DNA of 64,000 nt, taken from an uncultured Pelagibacteraceae bacterium (GTDB lineage: Bacteria > Pseudomonadota > Alphaproteobacteria > Pelagibacterales > Pelagibacteraceae). The DNA lies in assembly GCA_902560015.1 (NCBI GenBank), contig CACEKA010000001.1, positions 124,001 to 188,000 on the forward strand, in the 5' to 3' direction. Of this stretch, positions 18,336 through 27,120 are shown in pieces (positions within the stretch are counted from its first letter, which is position 1; every line of letters starts with the position of its first letter). The position numbers and the translations under genes were made by a program. The notes below the pieces were generated by a model that worked only from the letters and a program-made list of their open reading frames with translations, did not search any database and was not told the DNA's origin.

Positions 18336-18646
18336 TAAGCAGTTTTTGCTAATAGCTTCTTCTTAAATGGAGACTTAATTAAAATTCCTTTTTTTAATTT
18401 TTTAAGTCTTGGGGATAAATTTTTATTTTTAACAACTTTTAAAAATTCGTCAAAACTACCTTTTTTATCAACTGATCTAACACCTGCGTTACTTACTGTT
18501 AGCTTCAAACTTCTGTTCATAAGCTCACTTGTAAATTTCACTTTTTTTAAATTAGGCAAAAATCTTCTTTTAGTCTTATTGTTAGCATGACTAACATTAT
18601 GACCCTTCATTGGGATTTTACCGGTTAATTCACATTTTTTTGACAT
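18335..18646 (-). CDS. rpmB: 50S ribosomal protein L28
   Basis: A 103-residue basic ribosomal protein. The N-terminal [20 protein letters not shown] and [14 protein letters not shown] are standard L28 sequence. It is longer than E. coli L28 (78 residues) because of a C-terminal basic extension, which is usual in alphaproteobacteria. Its stop overlaps the start of the transporter gene by 1 bp. A 52-bp gap separates it from pyrD upstream. Confidence 0.97.
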   Translation of the reverse strand: MSKKCELTGKIPMKGHNVSHANNKTKRRFLPNLKKVKFTSELMNRSLKLTVSNAGVRSVDKKGSFDEFLKVVKNKNLSPRLKKLKKGILIKSPFKKKLLAKTA

Positions 18647-18698
18647 AATAACAGTGCCTATATAAGGCGAGATATTGAATGCGTCAAGTTTAATAGAT

Positions 18699-19751
18699 TT
18701 AAGATAGTGTTTTATTTCCTATAATTTCAGTAAAATTCTTCACTCCATCTCTTAATAACAAATCTTTTAGATCTTTTTTTATAATCCCAGCAATATTTGG
18801 ACCTTTAAAAACCATACCTGTATAAAGTTGAACAAAATCTGCCCCAGCAAGAAATTTATCGTAAGCTGCCTGTCCAGAGTCAACACCTCCCACCCCAATG
18901 ATCTTGATTTTGCCTTTTAATAATTTATAAAATTTACTGATTAAAATATTTGATTTTTTTTCAATTGGTTTTCCAGATAATCCACCTTTTTGATGTCTTT
19001 GAATATCACTAAGCAAATTTCTTGATGACTCTGATGTATTAGAAATAATTATTGCCTTTATTTCATTTTCTAACAGAATTTCAGAAATTAAGTTAATTTG
19101 ATTTTCATCTATGTCAGGTGAAATTTTTACTGCAATTGGAACATCTGATTTTAAATCTTTTTTTTCTTCTAAAATAGATTTTAATAATTCTTGCAATTTA
19201 CTTTCTTCGTGAAAATTTCTTAAATTTTCTGTATTTGGTGATGAGATGTTAATTGTTATATAGTCAGCAAATTTATGAAAGGTCCTTAATCCAATTAAAT
19301 AATCATTCATTCTATTATTTGAGTCTTTATTAGGACCAACATTAACCCCAAGCAATCCTTGTTTATTGTTTGATTTAATTCGATCTGAAATAATTTCAGC
19401 TCCCTGATTATTAAATCCCAATCTATTAATTAAAGCTTCATCTTCTACAAGCCTAAAAACTCTAGGTTTAGAATTTCCATATTGTTTTAAAGGAGTTATC
19501 GTTCCAACTTCTACAAAACCAAAACCTAACTTAAATAAAACATTATAAACTTCTGCATTTTTATCAAAACCTGCTGCCATTCCTATTGGGTTATCTAATT
19601 CTTTATCAAAGATTTTAGTTTTAAAAATTGGATCACTTTTATTTTCATCAAATATATTTGGAACTAAATTTAACTTTAAAGATTTTATTGCTAAAGTATG
19701 CGCTTTTTCAGGATCTATTTTAAATATTAAAGATCTAAGCTTTGAAAACAT
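18699..19751 (-). CDS. pyrD: Dihydroorotate dehydrogenase (quinone), class 2
   Basis: A 350-residue membrane-associated flavoenzyme of pyrimidine synthesis that oxidises dihydroorotate to orotate and passes electrons to quinone. The N-terminal helical part ([17 protein letters not shown]) marks class 2. The core has [23 protein letters not shown] with the catalytic serine, and [19 protein letters not shown] followed by VQLYTG at the FMN phosphate site. Length is typical. It overlaps lysS by 1 bp, so the two are translationally coupled. Confidence 0.97.
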   Translation of the reverse strand: MFSKLRSLIFKIDPEKAHTLAIKSLKLNLVPNIFDENKSDPIFKTKIFDKELDNPIGMAAGFDKNAEVYNVLFKLGFGFVEVGTITPLKQYGNSKPRVFRLVEDEALINRLGFNNQGAEIISDRIKSNNKQGLLGVNVGPNKDSNNRMNDYLIGLRTFHKFADYITINISSPNTENLRNFHEESKLQELLKSILEEKKDLKSDVPIAVKISPDIDENQINLISEILLENEIKAIIISNTSESSRNLLSDIQRHQKGGLSGKPIEKKSNILISKFYKLLKGKIKIIGVGGVDSGQAAYDKFLAGADFVQLYTGMVFKGPNIAGIIKKDLKDLLLRDGVKNFTEIIGNKTLS

Positions 19752-21313
19752 TATTTTAGTTTACTTATTAACAGCTCTTTAGTTTCGATAACACCAAAAA
19801 AGCTTATAAAAAATCCCATTCGAGGTCCATTTTCATCACCAAAAACTACCTCATAAATTAGTTTAAACCAATCTCTTAGATTATCAGAATAGCCATTTTC
19901 TTTTCCAGTTGAATAAATTAAAGTTTGTATATCCTCTGGTGTCATTTCATCAGTACATTTTTCAAGTGTTTTTACTAATGCTTGTAGTGCTAATTTTTCA
20001 TTTTCATTTGGTATTTTATATTTTTTTTGAGATTTAATTACATCATTAAAATATTTAATCGCATATCCTACTAATCCATCAAAAATTGGAAAATTTTTTT
20101 CAGAAATATCAGGTTTATATTTTTTAACAAACTTCCATAATAATTCCTTACTATCAGCGTTGCTTGTTTCAACTAGATTTAATAGCATTGAAAAAGTCAT
20201 AATCATATCCTCAGCTGGAATATTACCATTATGCACATGCCAAACTGGATTCATTAATAACTGCAGTTCATTTTGATTTTTTGATTTTTCAATACTATCT
20301 AGATAATCATCAACTGCTTTTGGCACTATTTCTTTATAAAGTTTTTTTGCTCTTTTTGGATTTTGATACATATATAAAGACAAGCTTTCGGGGGAAGCGT
20401 AATTTAACCATTGATCAATTGTGATTCCATTTCCTTTTGATTTAGAAATTTTTTCACCTTTTTCATCTAAAAAGAGCTCATATGCAAATCCAGAAGGATT
20501 TTTCTTTCCAATTAAATTAATTATTTTTGTTGATAAAATTGCACTCTCTATTAAATCTTTACCATACATTTCAAAATCTACATCAAGCGCATACCATCTC
20601 ATTGCCCAATCAACCTTCCATTGTAATTTACAGTTTCCATCCAAGATACTAGACTCTAGTTTTTTTCCATTGTTATCAAAAATAATTTTAGAATTTTCTT
20701 TATCAATTTCTATAACAGGGATTTCTAAAACATGTCCTGTTTCAGTACAAATTGGTAAAAATGGACTGTAGGTTTTTTGACGCTCTTTACCTAATGTTGG
20801 AATAATAATATTCATAATCCCCTCATAATTGTCCAAAATGATTTTTAATGTGGGGTTAAAAAATCCATTTTTATAAAGTGAAGTAGAACTTTGAAAATTA
20901 TATTTAAATTTAAAACTATTTAAAAACTTTTTTAACATTTCATTATTATGTTCACCAAAACTATCAAATTTTTCAAATGGATCAGGGACTTGAGTTAATG
21001 GTTTGTGAAGATTTTCATTCAATAATTTTTGATTAGGAATGTTGTCAGGAACTTTTCTCAAGCCATCCATATCGTCTGAAAATGTTATTATTTCCGTTGG
21101 CAAATCAGATAATTGGTTTAATGCATTTACTAACATTGAAGTTCTTGCAACTTCTCCAAATGTTCCAATGTGAGGTAGGCCACTTGGTCCATATCCAGTT
21201 TGAAGTATTATCTTACCTTTTTTTTCAATAAATGATTTTCTTTCTCGAAGCATTTTTTTTGCTTCCACAAAAGGCCAAGCACTTGTTTTATCTAAATTTT
21301 CTTTTTTAATCAT
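19751..21313 (-). CDS. lysS: Lysyl-tRNA synthetase, class I
   Basis: A 520-residue class I lysyl-tRNA synthetase (LysK type), unrelated in fold to the class II enzyme of E. coli. It has the HIGH-type motif PHIG (47-50, in GYGPSGLPHIGTFGEV) and a KMSKS-type motif KISKSKG near residue 292. The region with IEIDKENSKIIF, the WKVDWAMRWYALDVDFE block and the alpha-helical anticodon-binding C-terminus are characteristic. Class I enzymes are common in alphaproteobacteria and archaea. It is the first gene of this minus-strand operon and is divergent from trkH across 89 bp. Confidence 0.96.
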   Translation of the reverse strand: MIKKENLDKTSAWPFVEAKKMLRERKSFIEKKGKIILQTGYGPSGLPHIGTFGEVARTSMLVNALNQLSDLPTEIITFSDDMDGLRKVPDNIPNQKLLNENLHKPLTQVPDPFEKFDSFGEHNNEMLKKFLNSFKFKYNFQSSTSLYKNGFFNPTLKIILDNYEGIMNIIIPTLGKERQKTYSPFLPICTETGHVLEIPVIEIDKENSKIIFDNNGKKLESSILDGNCKLQWKVDWAMRWYALDVDFEMYGKDLIESAILSTKIINLIGKKNPSGFAYELFLDEKGEKISKSKGNGITIDQWLNYASPESLSLYMYQNPKRAKKLYKEIVPKAVDDYLDSIEKSKNQNELQLLMNPVWHVHNGNIPAEDMIMTFSMLLNLVETSNADSKELLWKFVKKYKPDISEKNFPIFDGLVGYAIKYFNDVIKSQKKYKIPNENEKLALQALVKTLEKCTDEMTPEDIQTLIYSTGKENGYSDNLRDWFKLIYEVVFGDENGPRMGFFISFFGVIETKELLISKLK

Positions 21314-21402
21314 GAATAATTCTTCTAAAAATCTTAAATTGGCGATTTTATTAATTCTTATAGAGTTGAAATTTATTTACCATAAAATAATGTTCTTTCA
21401 AA

Positions 21403-22842
21403 ATGTCTAATTACAAAACTGTTTTTTTTACACTTGGAATTTTGCAAATAATTCTTGGTGTATCAATGTTCATACCTATAATTGCACAATTAATTTACTC
21501 TGAAATTGACTCATCTTTCTTTGGAGCATCAATTGTAACAATTATATTTGGTACTTTATTTTTTTTATCTAACCTAGATCATGATAAAAAGTTGAATTTA
21601 CAACAGGCTTTTTTATTAACTGCTTTATCATGGTTAAGTATAGCAATTTTCGGATCTCTTCCATTTATATTCTCAACTATTGAGTTAACAATTACTGATG
21701 CTTTTTTTGAAAGTATGTCAGGTATTACAACTACAGGATCTACAATTATCTCCGATTTAGAAAATACACCTAAAGGAATATTATTGTGGAGAGCAATCCT
21801 GCAGTGGCTAGGAGGAATTGGAATAATTGTCATGGCAATTACTCTAATGCCAATAATGAATGTGGGTGGAATGCAATTATTCAAAATATCAAGCAATGAC
21901 TCATCTGAAAAAATACTGCCAAAATCTAAAGAGATTGCTTTAAGATTAATTTATATTTATTCAGGCTTAACTGCACTCTGTGCAATCACCTATTGGATAT
22001 TTGGCATGGGAAAATTTGATAGCCTAACACATTCAATGACAACAATTGCAACTGGTGGTTTTTCAAATTATAATCAATCAATAGGTTATTTTAATAGTCT
22101 TCCAATAGAAATCTCATCAATGATTTTTATTATTTTAGGAAGTTTACCGTTCATTGCATATATTAAATTTTTAAGTGGAAATAAAAGAATTTTTTTAACA
22201 GATGTTCAGATAAAAACTTTTTTAAAAATAATTCTGGGGACAGTTGTTTTATTATTTGTCTATTTATCTATAAATAGTAATGATAATTTTAATTTAAGAT
22301 CAGTTTTTTTTAATACAGTTTCAATATTAACTGGAACTGGTTATGTTAATGCTGAATTTGATGGATGGGGTAGTTTTCCACTTACAATATTTCTAGCTTT
22401 AATGTTCATTGGAGGTTGTGCAGGATCAACCACATGTGGAATAAAAATTTTTAGGATTCAAATATTATATTTATTTATAGCAAACCAGCTTAAAAAAATT
22501 ATTTATCCTAAAGGAGTATTTATAATTAAATATGATCAAAGTTCTGTAGATGATAAATTCATTGCTTCAATAATCTCATTTATTTACTTTTACTTCGTAA
22601 TATTTTTTGCATTAACTGCTTTACTTTCGTTAACTGGACTTGATTTTATAACATCTATATCTGGGGCAGCTACTTCAATTTCTAATGTTGGGCCTGGGTT
22701 AGGCCCTATAATTGGTCCTAATGGGGATTTTTCATCTTTACCTGATATTTCAAAATGGATTTTAACTATAGGAATGATTTTAGGTAGACTTGAGTTGTTT
22801 GCAATATTAGTATTGTTCTTACCATCTTTTTGGAGAAATTAA
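21403..22842 (+). CDS. trkH: Trk/Ktr-type potassium uptake protein TrkH
   Basis: A 479-residue membrane protein with the four pore-loop repeats of the TrkH/KtrB family. The selectivity-filter glycines are visible in MSGITTTGST, IATGGFSN, LTGTGYVN and ISNVGPGLG. The protein conducts potassium across the inner membrane, normally with a cytosolic TrkA ring. No trkA is in the window. The ampG-like gene follows after 2 bp, which suggests co-transcription. I saw no convincing Shine-Dalgarno sequence. Confidence 0.95.
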   Translation: MSNYKTVFFTLGILQIILGVSMFIPIIAQLIYSEIDSSFFGASIVTIIFGTLFFLSNLDHDKKLNLQQAFLLTALSWLSIAIFGSLPFIFSTIELTITDAFFESMSGITTTGSTIISDLENTPKGILLWRAILQWLGGIGIIVMAITLMPIMNVGGMQLFKISSNDSSEKILPKSKEIALRLIYIYSGLTALCAITYWIFGMGKFDSLTHSMTTIATGGFSNYNQSIGYFNSLPIEISSMIFIILGSLPFIAYIKFLSGNKRIFLTDVQIKTFLKIILGTVVLLFVYLSINSNDNFNLRSVFFNTVSILTGTGYVNAEFDGWGSFPLTIFLALMFIGGCAGSTTCGIKIFRIQILYLFIANQLKKIIYPKGVFIIKYDQSSVDDKFIASIISFIYFYFVIFFALTALLSLTGLDFITSISGAATSISNVGPGLGPIIGPNGDFSSLPDISKWILTIGMILGRLELFAILVLFLPSFWRN

Positions 22843-22844
22843 TT

Positions 22845-24221
22845 ATGTCTGAAACAAAGAAACAAACATGGCTTGATTCTCTTGCGGTTTATAAAGATAT
22901 TCGAATGGTAAGAATTCTTTTATTAGGTGCAATAAGTGGATTTCCATGGGTATTAATCGCAAGCAGCTTGAGTCTTTGGCTTAAAGAAGAAGGTCTTAGT
23001 AGATCAACAATTGGGTGGGCAGGTTTAATTTTTGGAGTATACGCTTTCAATTATTTGTGGGCTCCCATTATAGATAGAATTCAAATTCCAATACTAACAA
23101 AAAAGTTAGGCCACAGAAGAGGCTGGATAGTTTTGATGCAATTAATTATTATATTAAGTCTTGTTGTTTGGAGTGTAATTAATCCAACAGAAAATTTAGC
23201 TTTATTAATTACTGTTGGTTTAATTATTGCTATAGCATCAGCAACCCAAGATATAACAGTAGATGCATTAAGAATTGAACAGATAAATGAAAATGAAGGA
23301 AAATCAATGGCTGCTGGTGCGGCTATGGCTGTTGTTGGCTGGTGGACAGGTTACAAATTAGGTGGAGTTGTTGCATTATTTACAGCAGAATATTTTGAAA
23401 ACCTGGGTGTTGTCGACTATTGGCAAGCTACTTTTTTAATTTTAGGTGTTTTAATAATTTTAATGAATATAGGATTAATGTTTGTTCATGAACCTATAGA
23501 AACAAATAGACAAGCAAAGCAAAGAGAAACGGACAAATTGATTGAAGGAAAACTTGGACCTAACAATATAATTACAAATTTTATCGCATATATTACAGGA
23601 ACTATAGGCGGACCTATTATTAGTTTTTTTAGAAAAAATGGTTTTGCCATTGCAGCTGGAATTTTAGGATTTGTTTTTTTGTTTAAAATAGGTGAGGCAT
23701 TTATGGGAAGAATGTCTATTGTTTTTTATAAAGAAATTGGATTCTCCAAAGGTCAAATTGCAATTTATTCAAAAGGACTTGGTTGGATAACAACAGTAGT
23801 GTTTACTTTGTTGGGTGGAATAATGGCCATGAGAGCTGGAACAATTAAAACTATGTTCTTTGCTGGTGGGTTAATGGCTATAACAAATCTTTTATTTGCA
23901 GTTTTAGCATGGACTGGAAAATCAGAAATTTTATTTGCAATTGCGGTTATAGCTGATGATATCACAGCAGCTTTTGCAACTGTAGCATTTGTTGCATTTA
24001 TATCATTACTAGTTGATAGAACTTATACAGCAACACAGTATGCATTACTTGCTTCAATTGGTACTGCTGGCCGTACTACTTTAGCTTCATCTTCAGGAGC
24101 TTTGGTTGACTGGTTAAACGGAGATTGGGGAACATTTTTTGTTTTAACGACTATTATGGTGATACCATCGTTAATTTGTTTGTGGTTAATTAAAAACAAA
24201 ATTAAAATTGGTGCAAAATAA
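22845..24221 (+). CDS. ampG: MFS permease, AmpG-like (muropeptide transport)
   Basis: A 458-residue, roughly 12-TM major facilitator. The start region (LGAISGFPWVLIASSLSLWL, GVYAFNYLWAPIIDRI) and ATQDITVDALRIEQ in the middle resemble AmpG, which brings anhydro-muropeptides back to the cytosol for recycling. I use the ATG at 22845, 2 bp after the trkH stop; a TTG at 22830 inside trkH is an unlikely start. The AmgK/MurU-like enzymes elsewhere in the window and the NlpC/P60 gene overlapping its 3' end support a cell-wall role. A related sugar or siderophore MFS cannot be excluded. Confidence 0.82.
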   Translation: MSETKKQTWLDSLAVYKDIRMVRILLLGAISGFPWVLIASSLSLWLKEEGLSRSTIGWAGLIFGVYAFNYLWAPIIDRIQIPILTKKLGHRRGWIVLMQLIIILSLVVWSVINPTENLALLITVGLIIAIASATQDITVDALRIEQINENEGKSMAAGAAMAVVGWWTGYKLGGVVALFTAEYFENLGVVDYWQATFLILGVLIILMNIGLMFVHEPIETNRQAKQRETDKLIEGKLGPNNIITNFIAYITGTIGGPIISFFRKNGFAIAAGILGFVFLFKIGEAFMGRMSIVFYKEIGFSKGQIAIYSKGLGWITTVVFTLLGGIMAMRAGTIKTMFFAGGLMAITNLLFAVLAWTGKSEILFAIAVIADDITAAFATVAFVAFISLLVDRTYTATQYALLASIGTAGRTTLASSSGALVDWLNGDWGTFFVLTTIMVIPSLICLWLIKNKIKIGAK

Positions 24222-24957
24222 TTTTTATTTCATTGGTAATTTTTCGAATATTTACAAAAATCCTTCGAGAAAATCTGAAGTAACTTCACAAATTGTGTAT
24301 GGTGAAAAATTCAAAATTTTAGCAAAAAATAAAGATTGGATAAAAATTAAAACTTTATTTGATAATTATAAAGGGTTTATAAAAAATTCAAAATATATAG
24401 AAAAATTTAGCCCCAATTATAAGGTCAGTTCACTAAAAGCAAAGATTTATAAAAAACCTGGAATTGGAACTAGCAGTTGGCTTCCACTTGCATCCAAATT
24501 ATCTGTAATTGAGCAAAATAGGAATTACGTAAAAATTGAAAAAAATAAATGGATTAAAAAAGCAGATATAAAAAAATTAACTCATAAAGAAAATAATTTT
24601 ACAAAAATATTTAAAAAATTTTTAAATGTAAAATATGTTTGGGGTGGAAAAACATTCCAGGGTATTGATTGCTCAGCCTTATTACAAATATTTTTTTGTT
24701 ATAATAACTCGTTTTATCCAAGAGATACAAGAGATCAGATCAAATATACAAAAAAGAATTTAAAAAAAAGAAAATTTAAAAAAGGAGATATTATTTTTTG
24801 GAAAGGTCATGTTGCAATGTGTTTAAATTCCGAAAAACTAATTCATGCTTATGGCCCAGAAAAAAAAGTAATTATTATGCCAATTATAGAAACAATTAAT
24901 AGAATTCAAAAGACTGCCAACCTAAATGTAAAAAAAGTATCTAGAATAAAATATTAA
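24208..24957 (+). CDS. NlpC/P60 family cysteine peptidase with N-terminal SH3-like domains
   Basis: A 249-residue protein with two SH3-like segments (about 8-65 and 70-125) and a C-terminal NlpC/P60 domain. The catalytic residues are visible: Cys155 in GIDCSALLQ, His201 in KGHVAM and His213 in IHAYG. Family members cut gamma-D-Glu-diaminopimelate bonds in peptidoglycan fragments. No signal peptide is evident, so it may act on imported muropeptides in the cytosol, which fits the overlapping ampG-like gene. The start is non-ATG (TTG at 24208 or GTG at 24211) inside the end of ampG. Its TAA shares TTAA with the convergent tyrC stop. Confidence 0.85.
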   Translation: MVQNNFYFIGNFSNIYKNPSRKSEVTSQIVYGEKFKILAKNKDWIKIKTLFDNYKGFIKNSKYIEKFSPNYKVSSLKAKIYKKPGIGTSSWLPLASKLSVIEQNRNYVKIEKNKWIKKADIKKLTHKENNFTKIFKKFLNVKYVWGGKTFQGIDCSALLQIFFCYNNSFYPRDTRDQIKYTKKNLKKRKFKKGDIIFWKGHVAMCLNSEKLIHAYGPEKKVIIMPIIETINRIQKTANLNVKKVSRIKY

Positions 24958-25850
24958 TTTCTTCCAAAGTCAGGCTTATTAATATCTTGTTTCAATTTAA
25001 TGATTTTTGACCTTACTTTTTTAGTCTGAATAAGTTTCTTTACAATAGACTTATTGTTTTTTGAATTAATATCTTTTTTAAATTGATTTAAATTTTTAAT
25101 AAATAGATCAATCGCTTTTGAAATATTATTTTTATTGTTAAAAAAAATATCTCTCCACATGATTTCATTTGATGCTGCAATCCTAGAAAAATCTCGTAAT
25201 CCACCAGCGCTATATTTGATTAGCTCATAATTTTGTTTTTTCTCAAAATCTTGTGCAGATTTCACCAGATTATATGCAATTAAGTGTGGTAAATGACTAG
25301 TAATAGAAAAAATTTTGTCATGTTTTTCAGCGCTCATAACAACTACTTTTGCTCCAATTTTTTTCCAAAACTTAGTTAGAATATTTATATTATTTTTTTT
25401 AATATTTTTTTCTTTAATTATTATGCACCATCTATCAGTAAACATATTTTCTTTACCATTCTCCGGTCCACTGACCTCTGATCCAGCTATTGGATGACTT
25501 TGAATCCAATGAATACCTTTCTTTAAAAATTTATTTATAATTTTAGAAGTTTCAATTTTTGAGGAACCAATATCTGTAATTAATGTTTTTGATGGTATAA
25601 AGTTGTTTATTTTTAAAATAATATCTCTGTATTCACTCATTGGTGTGCAAAAGATGATTAGATCGGAATTACTGACACCTTCTTTTAATGATTTAATAAT
25701 TTTTCCAGGTAATTTTAATCTTTTTATCTTAGCAATATTTGATTTTGATTTTTCATAAATAAATACTTTTTTTGCTATTTTTTTTTTGCTGATACGCCTT
25801 AATAAAGATGAACCTAATAATCCACAGCCAATAATTAAAATATTTTTCAT
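24954..25850 (-). CDS. tyrC: Prephenate/arogenate (cyclohexadienyl) dehydrogenase
   Basis: A 298-residue NAD(P)-dependent enzyme of tyrosine synthesis. It has an N-terminal Rossmann motif GCGLLGSSLL, the TDIGSSK segment, IQSHPIAGSE with the catalytic histidine, and FSITSHLPHLIAYNLV, followed by a helical dimerisation domain containing GGLRDFSRIAAS. It oxidatively decarboxylates prephenate and/or arogenate. It overlaps hisC by 4 bp; the hisC-tyrC pair next to metX-metW is a common alphaproteobacterial arrangement. No ACT or chorismate mutase domain is fused. Confidence 0.93.
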   Translation of the reverse strand: MKNILIIGCGLLGSSLLRRISKKKIAKKVFIYEKSKSNIAKIKRLKLPGKIIKSLKEGVSNSDLIIFCTPMSEYRDIILKINNFIPSKTLITDIGSSKIETSKIINKFLKKGIHWIQSHPIAGSEVSGPENGKENMFTDRWCIIIKEKNIKKNNINILTKFWKKIGAKVVVMSAEKHDKIFSITSHLPHLIAYNLVKSAQDFEKKQNYELIKYSAGGLRDFSRIAASNEIMWRDIFFNNKNNISKAIDLFIKNLNQFKKDINSKNNKSIVKKLIQTKKVRSKIIKLKQDINKPDFGRN

Positions 25851-26932
25851 TTTTTCAATACTTGCTTAATAACACTCATAAATTTTAAGTTTTCTTTTTT
25901 AGATCCAATAGTTAACCTTAATTTATTCTTTATATGATAACCATCTTCTGTTGATCTTAGTATAATTCCTTTATTTTTAAGTTTTTCATACAAAAATTTT
26001 GCAGAATACCTACATCTTTCAAAATTAAGAAACAAGAAGTTTGCTGAAACAGAATTTGAAAAAATATTATATGTCTCGAGAAATTTCTTAATTTTTCTAG
26101 AATACAATAAATTGTGTCTAATTGATTTATTTATAAATGTTTTATCCTTCAGTGATTCAGAGGCAGCTAATTGAGCAATACCATTTACATTAAATGGTGG
26201 TTTTATAACATTTAGTGCATCCACTATTTTTTTTGATCCATATCCCCAACCCACTCTTAGAGAAGCTAATCCAAACATTTTGGAAAAAGTTCTGAGAATA
26301 AAAACATTGTCTTTGTTTTTAAACAAATCTAAACCCGAAGAATAATCTTTATTTTTCATATATTCCGCATAAGCATCGTCAATAACTAATAAAATCTTTT
26401 TATTTAATCTTTTTCTTAATTGTAAAACCTCTTTTTTAGTTAAGTAAGTTCCTGTTGGATTATTTGGGTTAGCTATAAAAACAATTTTAGTTTTTTTTGT
26501 AATTTTTTTTAAAATTTCTTTTACTGAAACTTTAAAATTAATTTCTTTTGCAAATACAACTTTTGCACCAACAATTTTTGAATAAATTCTGTACATTAAG
26601 AAACTATACTCTGGAACCACGACCTCATCTTTTGGGTTTAAAAATAATTGGCAGATCATTTGGATAACTTCATCTGAACCTGCCCCACAAATAATTTTCT
26701 CCAAGTTACATTTGTAAGCTTTAGATATTGTTTTTTTTAAAATTTCAGATTTTCCATCAGGATATTTATCTAAAATTAGATTTTTGTTTGATATTATTTT
26801 CTTAGCTTTAGGACTTATACCTAAAGCAGATTCATTTGCAGATAGCTTTATTACCTTCTTAAGTTTTTTAACTTTTGATTTACCAGGCTTATAAGCTTCA
26901 ATATTAAATTTTTTAAAATTTGGAGTCGTCAT
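25847..26932 (-). CDS. hisC: Histidinol-phosphate / aromatic aminotransferase
   Basis: A 361-residue class II PLP aminotransferase. HisC-type features are KLSANESALGISPKA at the N-terminus, GAGSDEVIQMICQLF, FIANPNNPTGTY, DDAYAEYM and the PLP lysine near 217 in LRTFSKMFGLASLRVGWGYG. It converts histidinol phosphate to imidazole-acetol phosphate or the reverse. The adjacent prephenate dehydrogenase suggests it may also transaminate aromatic amino-acid precursors, as many HisC paralogues do. The symbol is by family. It diverges from metX across 188 bp. Confidence 0.9.
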   Translation of the reverse strand: MTTPNFKKFNIEAYKPGKSKVKKLKKVIKLSANESALGISPKAKKIISNKNLILDKYPDGKSEILKKTISKAYKCNLEKIICGAGSDEVIQMICQLFLNPKDEVVVPEYSFLMYRIYSKIVGAKVVFAKEINFKVSVKEILKKITKKTKIVFIANPNNPTGTYLTKKEVLQLRKRLNKKILLVIDDAYAEYMKNKDYSSGLDLFKNKDNVFILRTFSKMFGLASLRVGWGYGSKKIVDALNVIKPPFNVNGIAQLAASESLKDKTFINKSIRHNLLYSRKIKKFLETYNIFSNSVSANFLFLNFERCRYSAKFLYEKLKNKGIILRSTEDGYHIKNKLRLTIGSKKENLKFMSVIKQVLKK

Positions 26933-27003
26933 TTTTTTAATTTATGAGCTCTTTATAGATAAAATTACAAATTTTTATAGAGAATAAGAGGATTTTTTAA
27001 AAA

Positions 27004-27032
27004 TTGACATAATAAATAAGTTCTAGTAAAAA
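27004..27032 (+). promoter_or_regulatory. Probable sigma-70 promoter for metX
   Basis: A perfect -35 hexamer TTGACA (27004-27009) is followed after 17 bp by TAAAAA (27027-27032, four of six matches to TATAAT). Transcription would start around 27038-27041, exactly where the SAM-II aptamer begins. The placement relative to the riboswitch raises confidence above what the hexamers alone would give. Confidence 0.65.
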
Positions 27033-27036
27033 AAAT

Positions 27037-27090
27037 ATGCGCTGATTTAACTGAATTGCGAGCGCTTAAAAAAAACCGCTAAAATAGTTT
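27037..27090 (+). ncRNA. SAM-II riboswitch upstream of metX
   Basis: The aptamer reads GCGCTGATTTAAC (27039-27051), then GAATTGCGAGCGC (27053-27065), a 12-nt A-rich linker (27066-27077) and GCTAAAATAG (27078-27087). P1 is GCGCT pairing with AGCGC. The linker length and the conserved TGATTTAAC and GCTAAAA blocks agree with the marine metX SAM-II aptamer as I remember it. The pseudoknot can form from CT (27051-27052) with AG (27086-27087), a compensated change from the CC/GG of that aptamer. SAM-II lowers expression of methionine genes when SAM is abundant. No Shine-Dalgarno follows directly, so the output mechanism is open. Confidence 0.93.
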
Positions 27091-27120
27091 TTTTTCTCAC
27101 AATTCAAAATAAGCTTAAAT

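Noticed and set aside
26933..27000. Promoter for hisC in the divergent region
   Set aside because: The stretch is almost all A and T, and no pair of hexamers with proper spacing stands out.
27090..27120. Second aptamer (SAM-V) in tandem with SAM-II, as reported for another Pelagibacter gene
   Set aside because: Only about 30 nt remain before the ATG and they contain no second GATTTAA/GCTAAAA-type core.
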